Below, in pieces: positions 49,795 to 61,500 of a DNA stretch of 64,000 nucleotides. Within the stretch, counting starts at the first letter, position 1, and every line of letters begins with the position of its first letter. The DNA comes from a virus. The stretch lies in the IMG/VR virus record IMGVR_UViG_3300045970_000382, positions 1 to 64,000 of that record. One strand, 5' to 3'. A program made the position numbers and the translations under genes. The notes under the pieces were generated by a model, which was not told the DNA's origin, did no database searches, and saw nothing but the letters and a program-made list of their open reading frames with translations.

Positions 49795-50955
49795 ATGAGC
49801 GGAACTCAAGTTATTCTATTAAGATCAACAGATACAGATGCTCCACGATTGTCGGGGACTGCTGGAGATCTTGTCAATCTTTTTTATAAGTGTTTAGATT
49901 CAACACAAGGCTACAACATTTGTGCTTTAACTAGTATAACTAGAGTTGGTTCTGTAGCAACAGCCACGTTTGCAGGTCATGGTTATGCAGCAGATGGTCT
50001 TACTAAAATACAGATAAGTGGTGCAACTCCAAGTGATTATAATGGACTTAAAACTATTTCAAATGTATCTGCAAATACCTTTGATTTTGCAGTAGCAGGA
50101 ACTCCTGTAGATGCAACTGTTCCAGGTTCTAGTTGTGTTGCTCCATTAGGATGGACACGTTCATTTACTGGAACTAATCTAGCTGCTTTTAGAAGTAATG
50201 AAGTTACTGGAACAAGACTATATCTTCGTATAGATGATACAGGGACGACTACCGCAAGGGTTCGTGGATGGGAATCTATGTCAGATATTAATACAGGAAC
50301 AGGTTTATTTCCAACAGAAGCACAATTGTCTGGTGGGTTGTGGATTAATAAATCAGATCTTGCCAGTACAGCGGCAAGAACTTGGATTTTAGTAGGCGAT
50401 GGTTTTGAATTTTACTTCTTCTATGCGACTAACATAACAACATATCCAAATGTTTACAGACAATTTCATTTTGGTGATCCAGCATCTGAAATGGCAAGTG
50501 ATCCTTATGGATGTTTGATATATGGAGACATTGCATCTGCTTTAGCTGCTCCAGAATTATCCCAAACAACCTTTCAAGTAGGTACTACAAGTGCGGCAGC
50601 ACAGGCAGGGCATTATTACGCTAGATCATATACTCAAACAGGTGCTTCTGTTGCAGGTGGTAAATTTGGAAATTACACTTTAGGTACTGCAAATATTGGA
50701 GTGGGTAATATCCTGTATCCATCACAAGCTAATAATGGATTGTACATATCACCTATTTTTACAGTAGATGTTTCTGTTATACGGGGACAATTAAAAGGCA
50801 TCTATCAACCTTGCCATACCAGACCATTAGGTAATCTCACGTTTCTTGCTGCTAATGTTTCTCCTATTTCACGAAGATTGTTATCTATAGCAACAGCTTA
50901 TTCTGGAGCTACTCCTGGTGAAACCCATATAGATATAGATGGCCCATGGAGATAA
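49795..50955 (+). CDS. Tail fibre-type protein, cassette 3 first gene
   Basis: 386 aa. Third copy of the family: MSGTQVILLRSTDTDAPRLS, ITRVGSVATATFAGHGYA, GWTRSFTGTNLAAFRS, RGWESMSDINTGTGLFPT, WILVGDGFEFYFF, HFGDPASEMASDPYGCLIYG, and the end HIDIDGPWR. The overall match to 47434 shows recent duplication. The GTG start of the giant LamG protein follows after 3 nt. Confidence 0.65.
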   Translation: MSGTQVILLRSTDTDAPRLSGTAGDLVNLFYKCLDSTQGYNICALTSITRVGSVATATFAGHGYAADGLTKIQISGATPSDYNGLKTISNVSANTFDFAVAGTPVDATVPGSSCVAPLGWTRSFTGTNLAAFRSNEVTGTRLYLRIDDTGTTTARVRGWESMSDINTGTGLFPTEAQLSGGLWINKSDLASTAARTWILVGDGFEFYFFYATNITTYPNVYRQFHFGDPASEMASDPYGCLIYGDIASALAAPELSQTTFQVGTTSAAAQAGHYYARSYTQTGASVAGGKFGNYTLGTANIGVGNILYPSQANNGLYISPIFTVDVSVIRGQLKGIYQPCHTRPLGNLTFLAANVSPISRRLLSIATAYSGATPGETHIDIDGPWR

Positions 50956-50958
50956 TTT

Positions 50959-53900
50959 GTGGCAGATCCCTATATAAATAATGTAGTTCTGCTTCTTCAT
51001 TGTGATGGAGTTAACGGCTCTGCTACATTTACAGATAGTTCTCCAAAAGGAAAAATTCCTAGTGTTTATGGATCTGCACAGATAAGTTCTACTAAGTATA
51101 AATTTGGTGGAACTAGTGGATATTTTGAAGGCAGTGTCAGTGATCTTAGGTATGCCTCTAGTGCAGATTTTGACTTTGGATCTGGTGACTTTACAATAGA
51201 GTGTTGGATATACCCTATTAGTAATCCTTCAGTTAAATTATTTTGTGGAAAATTACCCAATTCTGGTAGAGGTCCTTTTTTCTTAGGATGTGATAATTCA
51301 ACTTTTTATTTTGGTTTTTCTACTAATACAGGTAATTGGGATATAGCTGATTACAAAACACTTGGATCTGTTACACAAAATACTTGGAGTCATGTTGCTG
51401 TATCTAGACAAGGGTCTACATTTAGATCTTTTTTAAATGGAGTGGCTGGAGCAACAGCTACTTCTTCATCTGCCTTAGTGGTTGTTGCAAATCCTTTATC
51501 AATAGGTAGTGGTGGTGAAGGTACAACTGGAAACTATTTTAATGGATACATTGATGATCTTCGTATCACTAAAGGAGTTGCTAGGTACACAGCAAACTTT
51601 ACTCCACCTACTTTTGCACTTGAAGATAACATACCTATATCTTCACAAGATCCATATTATGATAAAGTAGCTTTATTACTCCATTGTGAAGGTTCTAATA
51701 ATTCTACTACTTTTAAAGATAGCTCTCCAATACCAAAAGATATAGATGTAACTGGAACTTCTAAAATAAGTACAGCACAAGCTAAATTTGGTGGGTCAAG
51801 TGCTTATTTTGATGGAACAGTAAACTATTTATCTTCTTCTAATAGTTTTTTAAATTTAAGTTCTGGAGATTTTACAATAGAATGTTGGATGTATCCAACA
51901 TCTTTAGTAGCAGCATCTCAAGGAATTTTTTTTAATGGAACATTTGGCAGCAGTAGTAATAGTAGAATACAAATAGATTTAAAATCAGATGGGAGTCTTA
52001 GTTTTTTTGCAGCTAACTCTACACCTACTACATCATGGTCTTTAACTTCTGCTATATCTTTAATAAATATAAATACTTGGTATCATATTGCTGCTGTTAG
52101 ACTAGGAAGCTCTGTTACTCTTTATATTGATGGAATTTCTGTAGCAACTTCTTCTATTAGTAACGAACCTGGTGCAGGTAGTGTTTATTATATTGGATAT
52201 GCAAGAAATTCATCATTAGATAGATATTTTACTGGATACATAGATGAACTTCGTGTTACAAAAGGATTAGCTAGGTACTTAACAAATTTTACTCCAACAG
52301 TATATCCATTTCAGGATATACTACCATTACCAACTTCTACAGACCATTATCATTCTTTTGTAAGCCTATTATTGCACTGTGAAGGTACTCATGGTTCTAC
52401 TACTTTTATAGATAATGGATCTGCTCCAAAGACTGTAACAGCAAATGGGAATGCATCTATAAGTTCAACTCAATCTAAAATAGGATCAACCAGTGCTTAT
52501 TTTGATGGAACTGGTGATTATTTAACTATTCCTATTAGTAGTGATTTTAATTTTGGTACAGGTGATTTTACAGTTGAGGCATGGGTCTATGTATCTTCCT
52601 TAAATGAATATTCACATATTATCCAATTTGGTGAATCTTCTACTAAAAGATGGAATATCTATCATAGCAAAACAGGTCAAACATTTCGTTTGTATTATAA
52701 CGATTCAGGTGTCTGGGGTGATGTAGCGGTAACTGGAACTGTTAGTTTTAATACCTGGTATTATGTAGCAGTGGTGAAGAACGGAACAACAGTTAATTTT
52801 TATCTAAATGGGTCTAACACATATTCATCCACCACGTTAGGCTTACCAATCGGTAATTTAATGGTAGGTATAGGTGAAGAAAATTTTAGTCTAGACTCAA
52901 CTTGCTATTTTAAAGGATATATAGATGAAATAAGAATAACAAAAGGACTAGCAAGATATACTATAAATTTTAATTCAACTTCAGTACCTTTTTCTGACAA
53001 TCCAAGAATTATTTCTTTAGGAAATGATGCTTATTCATCTTCTGTAAGTCTGTTATTACATTTTGAAGGGTCTAATGGTTCTACTACATTTACAGATAAT
53101 TCTCCAAATCCAAAAACTGTAACAGCTGCAGGTAATGCTAAGATAAGCACAGCACAATCTAAGTTTGGTGGAACAAGTGCCTTATTTGATGGAAGTGGAG
53201 ATTATCTAACCATACCTGCTAGTTCTTCTACAGATTTAAGAAGTAGTGCCTTTACTATTGAGTTTTGGGCATACCGTCCCAGTACAGGTGGAACTAATCC
53301 TGGTGACGGAGGATGTGTTGTATTAAATCGTAGATATGGAGGTGGATCTGCGACTGATGTTCAATGGGGAGCTGGAGTTAGTTTAACAGCATCTACTTTC
53401 TGGTTCTCAACTTCAAATGGGGCAGGTAATCAAAGTATTTCAACGGTCTCAACTAGCTCAAAAGATGTATGGCATCATTACGCAGTAACTTTAACAGATG
53501 CAGGATATATACGATTATTTGTTGATGGTGTATTATCTGCAAGTAATCCATCTTATGGAATGCTAAATGTTATTGCGCCTGTAGATAACAATAATGTTTA
53601 CGTTGGATATGGAGGATTTAATACACAATATTTTAATGGATACATAGATAAACTTCGTATTACTAAAGGTGTGGCTAGGTATATCAATGATTTTACTCCT
53701 ACCATAACAGATTATCTTCCAACAGATTCTTTAGATCCTTATATAAATTCTGTAAGTCTTCTATGTACATTTGATAATGAAGATACTGCTGTTTTTTCGG
53801 ATTATTCTCCTGCACGTAGAACTGTTTCTCCGTCTGCTGCTGGTTTTAACACTACATCTACTTTTAAATATAGAGGTGGAAGTTGTTTAATAAATAATGC

Positions 53901-55536
53901 TACAAATGATTATATCTATGCTGGATCATTTCCTATAGCAGATAATAGTTTTACAATAGAAGGTTGGTTTAATGTAAGATCTTGGGGAACGTATGGAAGA
54001 CAATTATTTTTTCATGGTTCAGCTTTTACACCTTCTATGTCCCTTCAGGCTCAAATAAGTTCAGCTGGAGCTATAACAATAGCTGCTCCTAGTGTGTCTG
54101 GAGCTGTTTTAACCTTATCTGCTGGAATTATTCCTGGAAAGTGGTATCACATAGCCTTTGTTAGAAATGGTTCTACAATTAGTACATTTGTTAATGGAGT
54201 GAAGTTAGGATCTACAGTAATTTCTGGAGTTATATCTACTTCTGCAAATAATTTTTATATAGGTAGAGGATCAGATTGGGGTACTAACAATATTTGTTCT
54301 TTTGATGGATATATAAATGATTTTAGAGTAACTGTTGGTATATCTAGATATACTGCAAACTTTAATCCTCCTGGCTCACTTAGAGATACTTTTAATCTTT
54401 TACAAGATCCATATTATTCAAATAATACGTTAGAATTATTTTTTGATGGATCTACTACTGAGACTAAATTAAAAGATGCCTCAAGTCTGGGTAAGCATGT
54501 AGCTTTATACGGTAATGCATCTATATCTAATACTATTTATAAATACAGCAAAAGCAGCGTCTATCTTGATGGAGTTAACAGTTCTGTACAAATAGAAAAA
54601 TCTTCAAACTATGGAATTTCTTCAGGTGATTTTACTATAGAAGGCTGGTTTTATATTATTCCTAATGGGTCTGGATTAAACCATCTTTTGCAGGTTAATT
54701 ATGGATCATTATCTAGTAGATGGAATGTATTTTATAATACCACGGATAGTACGTTAAATCTTTGGATGAATGGAAATTTAGTATCATGTGTAATTTCTGC
54801 ATCAGTTTGGAATCATGTAGCTGTAGTCAGACTTGGATCAGTTACAACTTTATTTATTAATGGTGGTTCTATGGGAACTACTTCTGTAACACTTCCATCT
54901 GGTGTTCCATCAATAACTTTAGGTACTCAATTTTATTCTCCTCTTGCTCCTGATTATTTTAAAGGTTATATAGATGAATTTAGAATAACAAGCATGGCAA
55001 GATATACTTCAAGTTTTTCTCCACCAATAAATTATTTCTTAATTAATCGTATTTTAGAAATTGTAAGAATTTTAGGTGTATCTTCATTTGGAACATTTCT
55101 TCAATGGTCTGGTTTACCACCTAAAATGATAAATCTTCCAGTAGAGATTGGAAGAGGCTACTATGAGTGGATTATAAAACCACCTAAAATGGTAAATCTT
55201 CCAGTAGAATTTGGAATAGGGTATCTCAGTTGGAACACCCTTCCACCTAAAATGATAACATTGCCAATAGAATTTGGACATGAACAAAAAATAGTTACCT
55301 GGTGGTCTGGTAATAGCACTATCTTTGGAGTGATTACAATTAATTCTATACCAGCTAAACGTAGAGTTAGATTATTTGATTCTATTACCGGAATATGTCT
55401 TAAAGAAATAATTTCAAATTCTGAGGGTGAATTTGTTTTTCTTAATTTAAGGAAAGATTTAACGTATACTATCAGTACCACAGATAGGGGAGAAAATTAC
55501 AATGATGTTCTTACTGCAAATGTTTTTCCTGTCTAA
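50959..55536 (+). CDS. Giant multi-LamG tail protein, 1525 aa
   Basis: GTG start. Six tandem LamG/concanavalin-like units of about 220-230 residues start near residues 1, 232, 463, 692, 925 and 1150. Each has a DPYxxxVxLLLHxEGxNxSTTF opening, an FTIE.W strand and a GYID.(L/I)RITKG.ARY end. After these come three short PPKMxxLPxE(F/I)G units and a final carboxypeptidase-regulatory-like domain. Most likely a long glycan-binding fibre. It is an expanded version of the single-LamG protein at 48616. Confidence 0.8.
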   Translation: MADPYINNVVLLLHCDGVNGSATFTDSSPKGKIPSVYGSAQISSTKYKFGGTSGYFEGSVSDLRYASSADFDFGSGDFTIECWIYPISNPSVKLFCGKLPNSGRGPFFLGCDNSTFYFGFSTNTGNWDIADYKTLGSVTQNTWSHVAVSRQGSTFRSFLNGVAGATATSSSALVVVANPLSIGSGGEGTTGNYFNGYIDDLRITKGVARYTANFTPPTFALEDNIPISSQDPYYDKVALLLHCEGSNNSTTFKDSSPIPKDIDVTGTSKISTAQAKFGGSSAYFDGTVNYLSSSNSFLNLSSGDFTIECWMYPTSLVAASQGIFFNGTFGSSSNSRIQIDLKSDGSLSFFAANSTPTTSWSLTSAISLININTWYHIAAVRLGSSVTLYIDGISVATSSISNEPGAGSVYYIGYARNSSLDRYFTGYIDELRVTKGLARYLTNFTPTVYPFQDILPLPTSTDHYHSFVSLLLHCEGTHGSTTFIDNGSAPKTVTANGNASISSTQSKIGSTSAYFDGTGDYLTIPISSDFNFGTGDFTVEAWVYVSSLNEYSHIIQFGESSTKRWNIYHSKTGQTFRLYYNDSGVWGDVAVTGTVSFNTWYYVAVVKNGTTVNFYLNGSNTYSSTTLGLPIGNLMVGIGEENFSLDSTCYFKGYIDEIRITKGLARYTINFNSTSVPFSDNPRIISLGNDAYSSSVSLLLHFEGSNGSTTFTDNSPNPKTVTAAGNAKISTAQSKFGGTSALFDGSGDYLTIPASSSTDLRSSAFTIEFWAYRPSTGGTNPGDGGCVVLNRRYGGGSATDVQWGAGVSLTASTFWFSTSNGAGNQSISTVSTSSKDVWHHYAVTLTDAGYIRLFVDGVLSASNPSYGMLNVIAPVDNNNVYVGYGGFNTQYFNGYIDKLRITKGVARYINDFTPTITDYLPTDSLDPYINSVSLLCTFDNEDTAVFSDYSPARRTVSPSAAGFNTTSTFKYRGGSCLINNATNDYIYAGSFPIADNSFTIEGWFNVRSWGTYGRQLFFHGSAFTPSMSLQAQISSAGAITIAAPSVSGAVLTLSAGIIPGKWYHIAFVRNGSTISTFVNGVKLGSTVISGVISTSANNFYIGRGSDWGTNNICSFDGYINDFRVTVGISRYTANFNPPGSLRDTFNLLQDPYYSNNTLELFFDGSTTETKLKDASSLGKHVALYGNASISNTIYKYSKSSVYLDGVNSSVQIEKSSNYGISSGDFTIEGWFYIIPNGSGLNHLLQVNYGSLSSRWNVFYNTTDSTLNLWMNGNLVSCVISASVWNHVAVVRLGSVTTLFINGGSMGTTSVTLPSGVPSITLGTQFYSPLAPDYFKGYIDEFRITSMARYTSSFSPPINYFLINRILEIVRILGVSSFGTFLQWSGLPPKMINLPVEIGRGYYEWIIKPPKMVNLPVEFGIGYLSWNTLPPKMITLPIEFGHEQKIVTWWSGNSTIFGVITINSIPAKRRVRLFDSITGICLKEIISNSEGEFVFLNLRKDLTYTISTTDRGENYNDVLTANVFPV

Positions 55537-55569
55537 AAATTAAATTAATCAAATTGGGATGATCTGATT

Positions 55570-58500
55570 GTGTCTAATTACGTCCCTACTCCAAGTACAA
55601 ATATCAATTTAGTTTTCTTAGAAGAACTATTACCTCCTTTAGGTAATGATGTAGATCTAGAATTATCTAGAGTAGTTCTTTATGGAGAATTAATTTGTAC
55701 TACAGATGATATATTATTAGATTTAGTTCTTTATCATTATATTTGGGAAAAAACTCTTAATCTTGTTGTAACAACAGATGACATTGTTACAGATGTTCAT
55801 ATCGCTCCTAACGAAGGTTTGTGGTATCTAGTACCACAACAGCCTATAGTTTTTGCATTTATTGATGATACGTATACCATACCTGGAGCAGCAAATGTTC
55901 CATTCACGTTTACACCTTTAACAGTTCAATTCAAGTTTCTCAAATTTACTGTAACAGCAGATAATGTCAGTATAGATTTAGAATTATTTACTCAAGATAT
56001 TCGTGATAGATTTATCACATATACATTACCTACAGTTGGACTCTTCACTGCTTTTTTTGCCAGACCTGCTTTTTTCACTTGGATAAGTTCTTTAGCAACT
56101 ATTTTACCACTCTTTGCTTGTAAATATATTCCACCAAGAACCGCCAATATCTTTAGTACCTTAGCAAATGGTTCTTGTTCTATATCAGGAATAGTGCCTA
56201 TACCTGTAACAGGTACTTTAGCTGCAACGTTGGGTTATACTTCTTGTTCAGTTTTAGGAATAGTTCCTATCCGGATTTATATAATTTTTTCTACAACTCT
56301 AGATAATATTACTCCTACTTTTTCATTATTAAGGTGGGATAGTGTTCAAGGATCATTTGATTGTAATACCGGAAGTTGTTCTGTAATATTTAATCTTTAT
56401 AAAGCTCCAGTAGGTAATTGGCTTTCAACTACTGAAAATAATACAGATTTATTTACAGCCGTTCATTTAGTTGGAAGACTAAACTCAATCTTAGCAGTAA
56501 ATACTTCTATATTTAGAACTGTTCATATTGTAGGAATATTAGATTCTAATACGAATTGTGTTTTCTATTTAACTGGAATTATTCCAATAAGAATATATTT
56601 AACTTTAGATTTTACAACTGGAACAGTAATATGGGTTCCATTAAAAGAAATGATAGCGGAGTTTTCAATAGATTATTATCTGGATGCATCTGATTCTATT
56701 GAGCATATTCAAGATATTTCGTATTTTGGAGACGCTAGAAATTTATTCAATAATGTCCATATCTTAACTTATATTAATGATGCTCCAAATGATCTTCCAA
56801 TAATACAAAATTTGAATTATTTATCTAATCTAACAAGTTCAGAAATAATTGTTAATGAAGAATATGCTCTTGAAGGTTTGGCAGATGAACATAATTATAT
56901 TCTTCAACAATATTCTGTAAATCTTAAAGAATCAGTTATTTTTGAGGTTTTAGAATATTTAGTTGAGGTATCTTTAAATAAATCTAATGTAATAACTAAT
57001 TCATATTCTAATATTTTAGTTTCTACTGAATATATCAATGAAATATCTAGTAGTATTATTGTAGAAGAACAAACGGATGAAGCTCATTTTTATTGGGATT
57101 TAGATACGATAAATCTTTATCAGGATTCTTATAGTGTTAATTACGAATTACAGTCCCCTACCGCAGCTATTATTAATATTGTTCCAGATACACCTGTTAC
57201 TATTATAAGATTTTTAGTTAGTCTAGGTGCGGTTATTCAAGGTTTTACAAGTTCTATTAATGTTGAAATATTTCTTCATATTATGGAACCAAAAACTATT
57301 GATCTAAGTTTTATTACTGATGATTCTTTGTTTGATAGTAGAGGATATTCTGTATTAAAAATAATTATAGATGCACATACCCATAATGATTATAGTCTAT
57401 TTAGTATAGTCACTTTTTATGGACGCTTATCCATAACTACAGCATCGGTAATCAGTGTTATTAGAGGTGGTATTCCAACTTTAATTTCTATGAATTTAAT
57501 TACTAATAAAGATGTTTCACTAACAACTGGACATTTTTTACTGACAGCCGCATCAAATTATCTAGTTTATATAAATATAGATACAGGATCTGTTCAAGCC
57601 AATATTTTTGGTGTAGGTGCTAATTTAGGAAGTTTATTTGTATCAGGTAATCCAAATGAGGTTTATAATTTAACTGATCCAATCACTCATAAAATATTAA
57701 GATACTGGTATGCATTAGGTGTCATTTTTAATGGCATGATAATAAATCCGTATGCATTAAGAGCTGAGATAATAACTCCAATGGTGGTTTGTAGATTTGT
57801 TGCTCTTATTCCAGAACCAAGACAATTAACACTAGCATTAAATCTTAGCCCTGTTATTTTTAGAGGTCGAGGTTATATACGTGTTACTTTAATTTTTAAT
57901 GTAATTCTTAATAACATTAATGGCGTTTTTACGTTAGGTTATACTAATACAAAATTGCAAATGGATTTGTTTACTGCTATTTCAAGATCAACATTATCTT
58001 TAACAACACCTATTAGAATTTATGTAGATTTTAGAGCAAACACAGGTGATATACATTCTGACATTTTTATTCGCTTGAGCAGTTTAGGTAAATTACAAAG
58101 TGACACTCTTGATTCTACAAGTCGAATATGGGGTGTGCAAATGGTAGGTACGTTTGATGTTGTATCTAGAAATGTTATACCTATTTTAGAATTAAGAATA
58201 CCTTTTGGCATTACACTTGCAGGAGATACAGGTTGTCCTCTAGGTAATATAGATTTAAAAGTTCCTATTCAAATAAACATAAGATTTGACTGTGCGTTTG
58301 ATAACGCTTTAGGAGGTTTTAAATTAAGGAATCCTATTGTAGGTTCATTAGAAACTACAACAGCTTTTATGTTTCCAAAGATATTAATCTCGTCAATAAT
58401 AGGAAGATTAAGCACTGTCACTAATAATTATCTTTATATAAATTTTTATCTTAAACATAGAGATTTACAAACATTAGAATTAGATTTAGAACTTGAAGAT

Positions 58501-61500
58501 TGTAGTTCTAAAATTAAAGGTAGAATAATTACGAACTTTCGTATAAATCTAACTATGTCAGATAATTATTCTATTATTATGATGAAAGCTCCTATTTATA
58601 ATGTTTTAGATTTTAGAACTTCTTTATTTGATAATATTCCAACATTTGTATTAAGAAATGGCAAAGCCACTTTTGTTATTATAGAAAAACTTTTACCTAA
58701 TTCTATAGCACAAATTTATTGTTATTATCCATTAATAGGTTTTTTCAATGTAGTTCTTAATGATGTTTTTCTTAATTTAAAAATAAAAGTTCCAGAAAGA
58801 TATTTAGTAGATTTTACTCCTGATACAGTAACTGCCTTTTTTGATATACGAATGGCTATTCCTGTTTTTGGATATGTTAATGGTCTGATTCATAATGATC
58901 TTAGTTATTTCAGAGGTTCTGCTACTTTAGGAATAATGGCTATTTTTCCTCCTGCTATTAAAATTGTAAGTTTTAAATTATCTGTTGCAGTAAGAATTTC
59001 AGTTAAATTCCTTAGTACTTTAGAATTAATAAATTTTAGATTGAATAGTTGGGTAGATGTTGTAGGTATTTTAAGTGGAATTAATGAAGAATTATTTAAG
59101 GAAGAAGATCCTCAATTTGACCATCAATTAATGTTAAATCAACAACAAAGATCAGGAGTTACCTCATTATTTAGATTATTTACTTATGTAATGCCTACGG
59201 CTATCAGTGGACGGTTATTACAATTTTTACCTAATGTATTTCCTAATTTTGTATTAAATAATCCAACTAATGGAATAAGATTTAATGTTTATGTTACTGC
59301 TTATGGTAATATCAATTTAGTATCTTTAGTTCAAGGTGAATTTATAATTGAAACTGAAGATTTAAGAAGTTGTGAAATAATTTTAAATCTTAAAGCTACT
59401 TCAGGAATTATCACTTCACAATTAAAAAATAGTTCTGCTAATTTTAAAGGTTCTATTGATATTGCAGTTTTCTTAGATAAAGTAACAGAGTTAGTAAAAC
59501 CATTTATTCTTTTAGAAGTTAAATCTACTAGACATGGAAGTCTTATTTTTAGAACACAAAATAATACTGGAATTTTTGTATGTAAGTCTATAAAAGACCA
59601 ATATGCAGGACCTTGGTTATCTGTTTTAGATAATGTTAAATTTGTTCTTTTTCAACTTAAAATTCCATATAGATTATATTGTGTTATAGATTCAAATACA
59701 GTTAGATGTTATTGCAATATTGCAATCCATGTTAGTTGTGGTGGTAGATTAAGTTCCGAAACTGATTCTGTTTTACCTACAATTTTATCACAAGATAGTA
59801 ATCTTAGAATTTTATTAATTACAGAAGATTTAATAGGTAAAATAAAACTAGGAATTGCTCCAGCAGTAGATGGATTATTTAAAGTTATTACTGAAAAATT
59901 TATAGTAGATATTCATTTAAAAACTCCTACTAGTGGGCATTTATTTGTGGTAACAGCACCACCCAGTTTAGTAAGATTTAGAATGAATAAAGAAATCTAT
60001 GGAAAAATGGTTCCATGGGATTACATAGTAAGTAACAATCCACCTTTATATAAACTAGATTTAAAAGATCCAATATATCAAGGAATTGATATTACAGAAT
60101 GGATGTTTGACCCTACAAAATGTGATATTTTTAAAAGAACAGCTTTTGTTATTCCGCAAATAGAATTATACACACCCATACCTGCTAAAATTCGCATGAA
60201 TTTGCTTCCAGGAAAAGAAGAACAATTTGCAGATACATATATGGTTTGGAATAGTTATATTAATAAATGGGAGTGGGGTACAACTAGAACATTACCTAAT
60301 CCTTGGTTTAGTGCTTCTGGTATTGTAGATATTTTTGGATTTATGGAAACAGGTATTACTGGAGTAAAAGAAGTTTTATTTTATTTATCTATAAAGGTGT
60401 TTTCAGGAAAATGGGAATCTAAATTAGATGGAGTAAAAAAGACAGATCTTAGATTAAGGAATGTTTTTAGTATTGGTTTCTTTTTAGAATTTCAAACAGG
60501 TCCTGCTACTTTTTATATTGCGGCTACTGCAACAAATCCTAGTTATTTTGCAATTATTACAGATCATGTAAATTGTGCTATTTATGCTACAGCACCTTTC
60601 TTTGCATTTTGTGATTTAGAATCTACTACAGAATCTATAAAAATAAGAATAGTTATAGATGTTGTTTTGTATAAGTGGGCATTTATATTTACTCAAACTG
60701 TCGATAGTGTTGCTGTTATTACTGGATTAATTTCATTTTCGCTTAATAGAATAGAATTAATTACTCAGGATATTATTAGTGATATTTTATTGATTGAATA
60801 TTTTATTTTAGGTAGAATGAACGCCTATTTAAGAGCTTGTACTGTTAGAATGAAAATAAATACCACTGGATTAAATCCAATTATAGGTTATTTTATAACT
60901 CATACTGATTCTATTATTTTTCATACTGAAATTTATGCTTCTACAGGTTTATTTATTCTTGTGGGTACTAAAAATGCTACAATGAATTTTATAGGTAAAG
61001 TTGCACGACCATTAGTAATAGATTTTTATTTTAGAACTGAAAATTCTTTAAGTGCTATTTATTTGGTTGCACCTATATCAGGTTTGTTACAATCTAATTT
61101 ACAAGATATAGAAAATGATCTACAATTACTTTATATAAAACCTATTATAGGTCACTTATTTTCAGATTCAGATTCAATTTCATGTAATATTAGATTATAT
61201 ATTCCTGTATATCTTACATTAGATCTTATATTGCAAGACATTATTACTGATATGGATATTAGAGTAATGGTTACTTTAACTCTAGAAAGTATTTTAGAGT
61301 CTTCAGTTTACTTTGGACGAGTTAATATTTACGAAAAAGAGGTGGAGCAAATTTCAGATTTATATTATGATATAGAAGGTGAAATATTACCAGACTCTCC
61401 TACTTCAACTTTCAATAAAAAAGGCTTTGTACGTGTATATTCGGGTGAAACAGGGGAATTAGTAAAAGAGGTTTATACTACAGGTTCGACTTATAAAATT

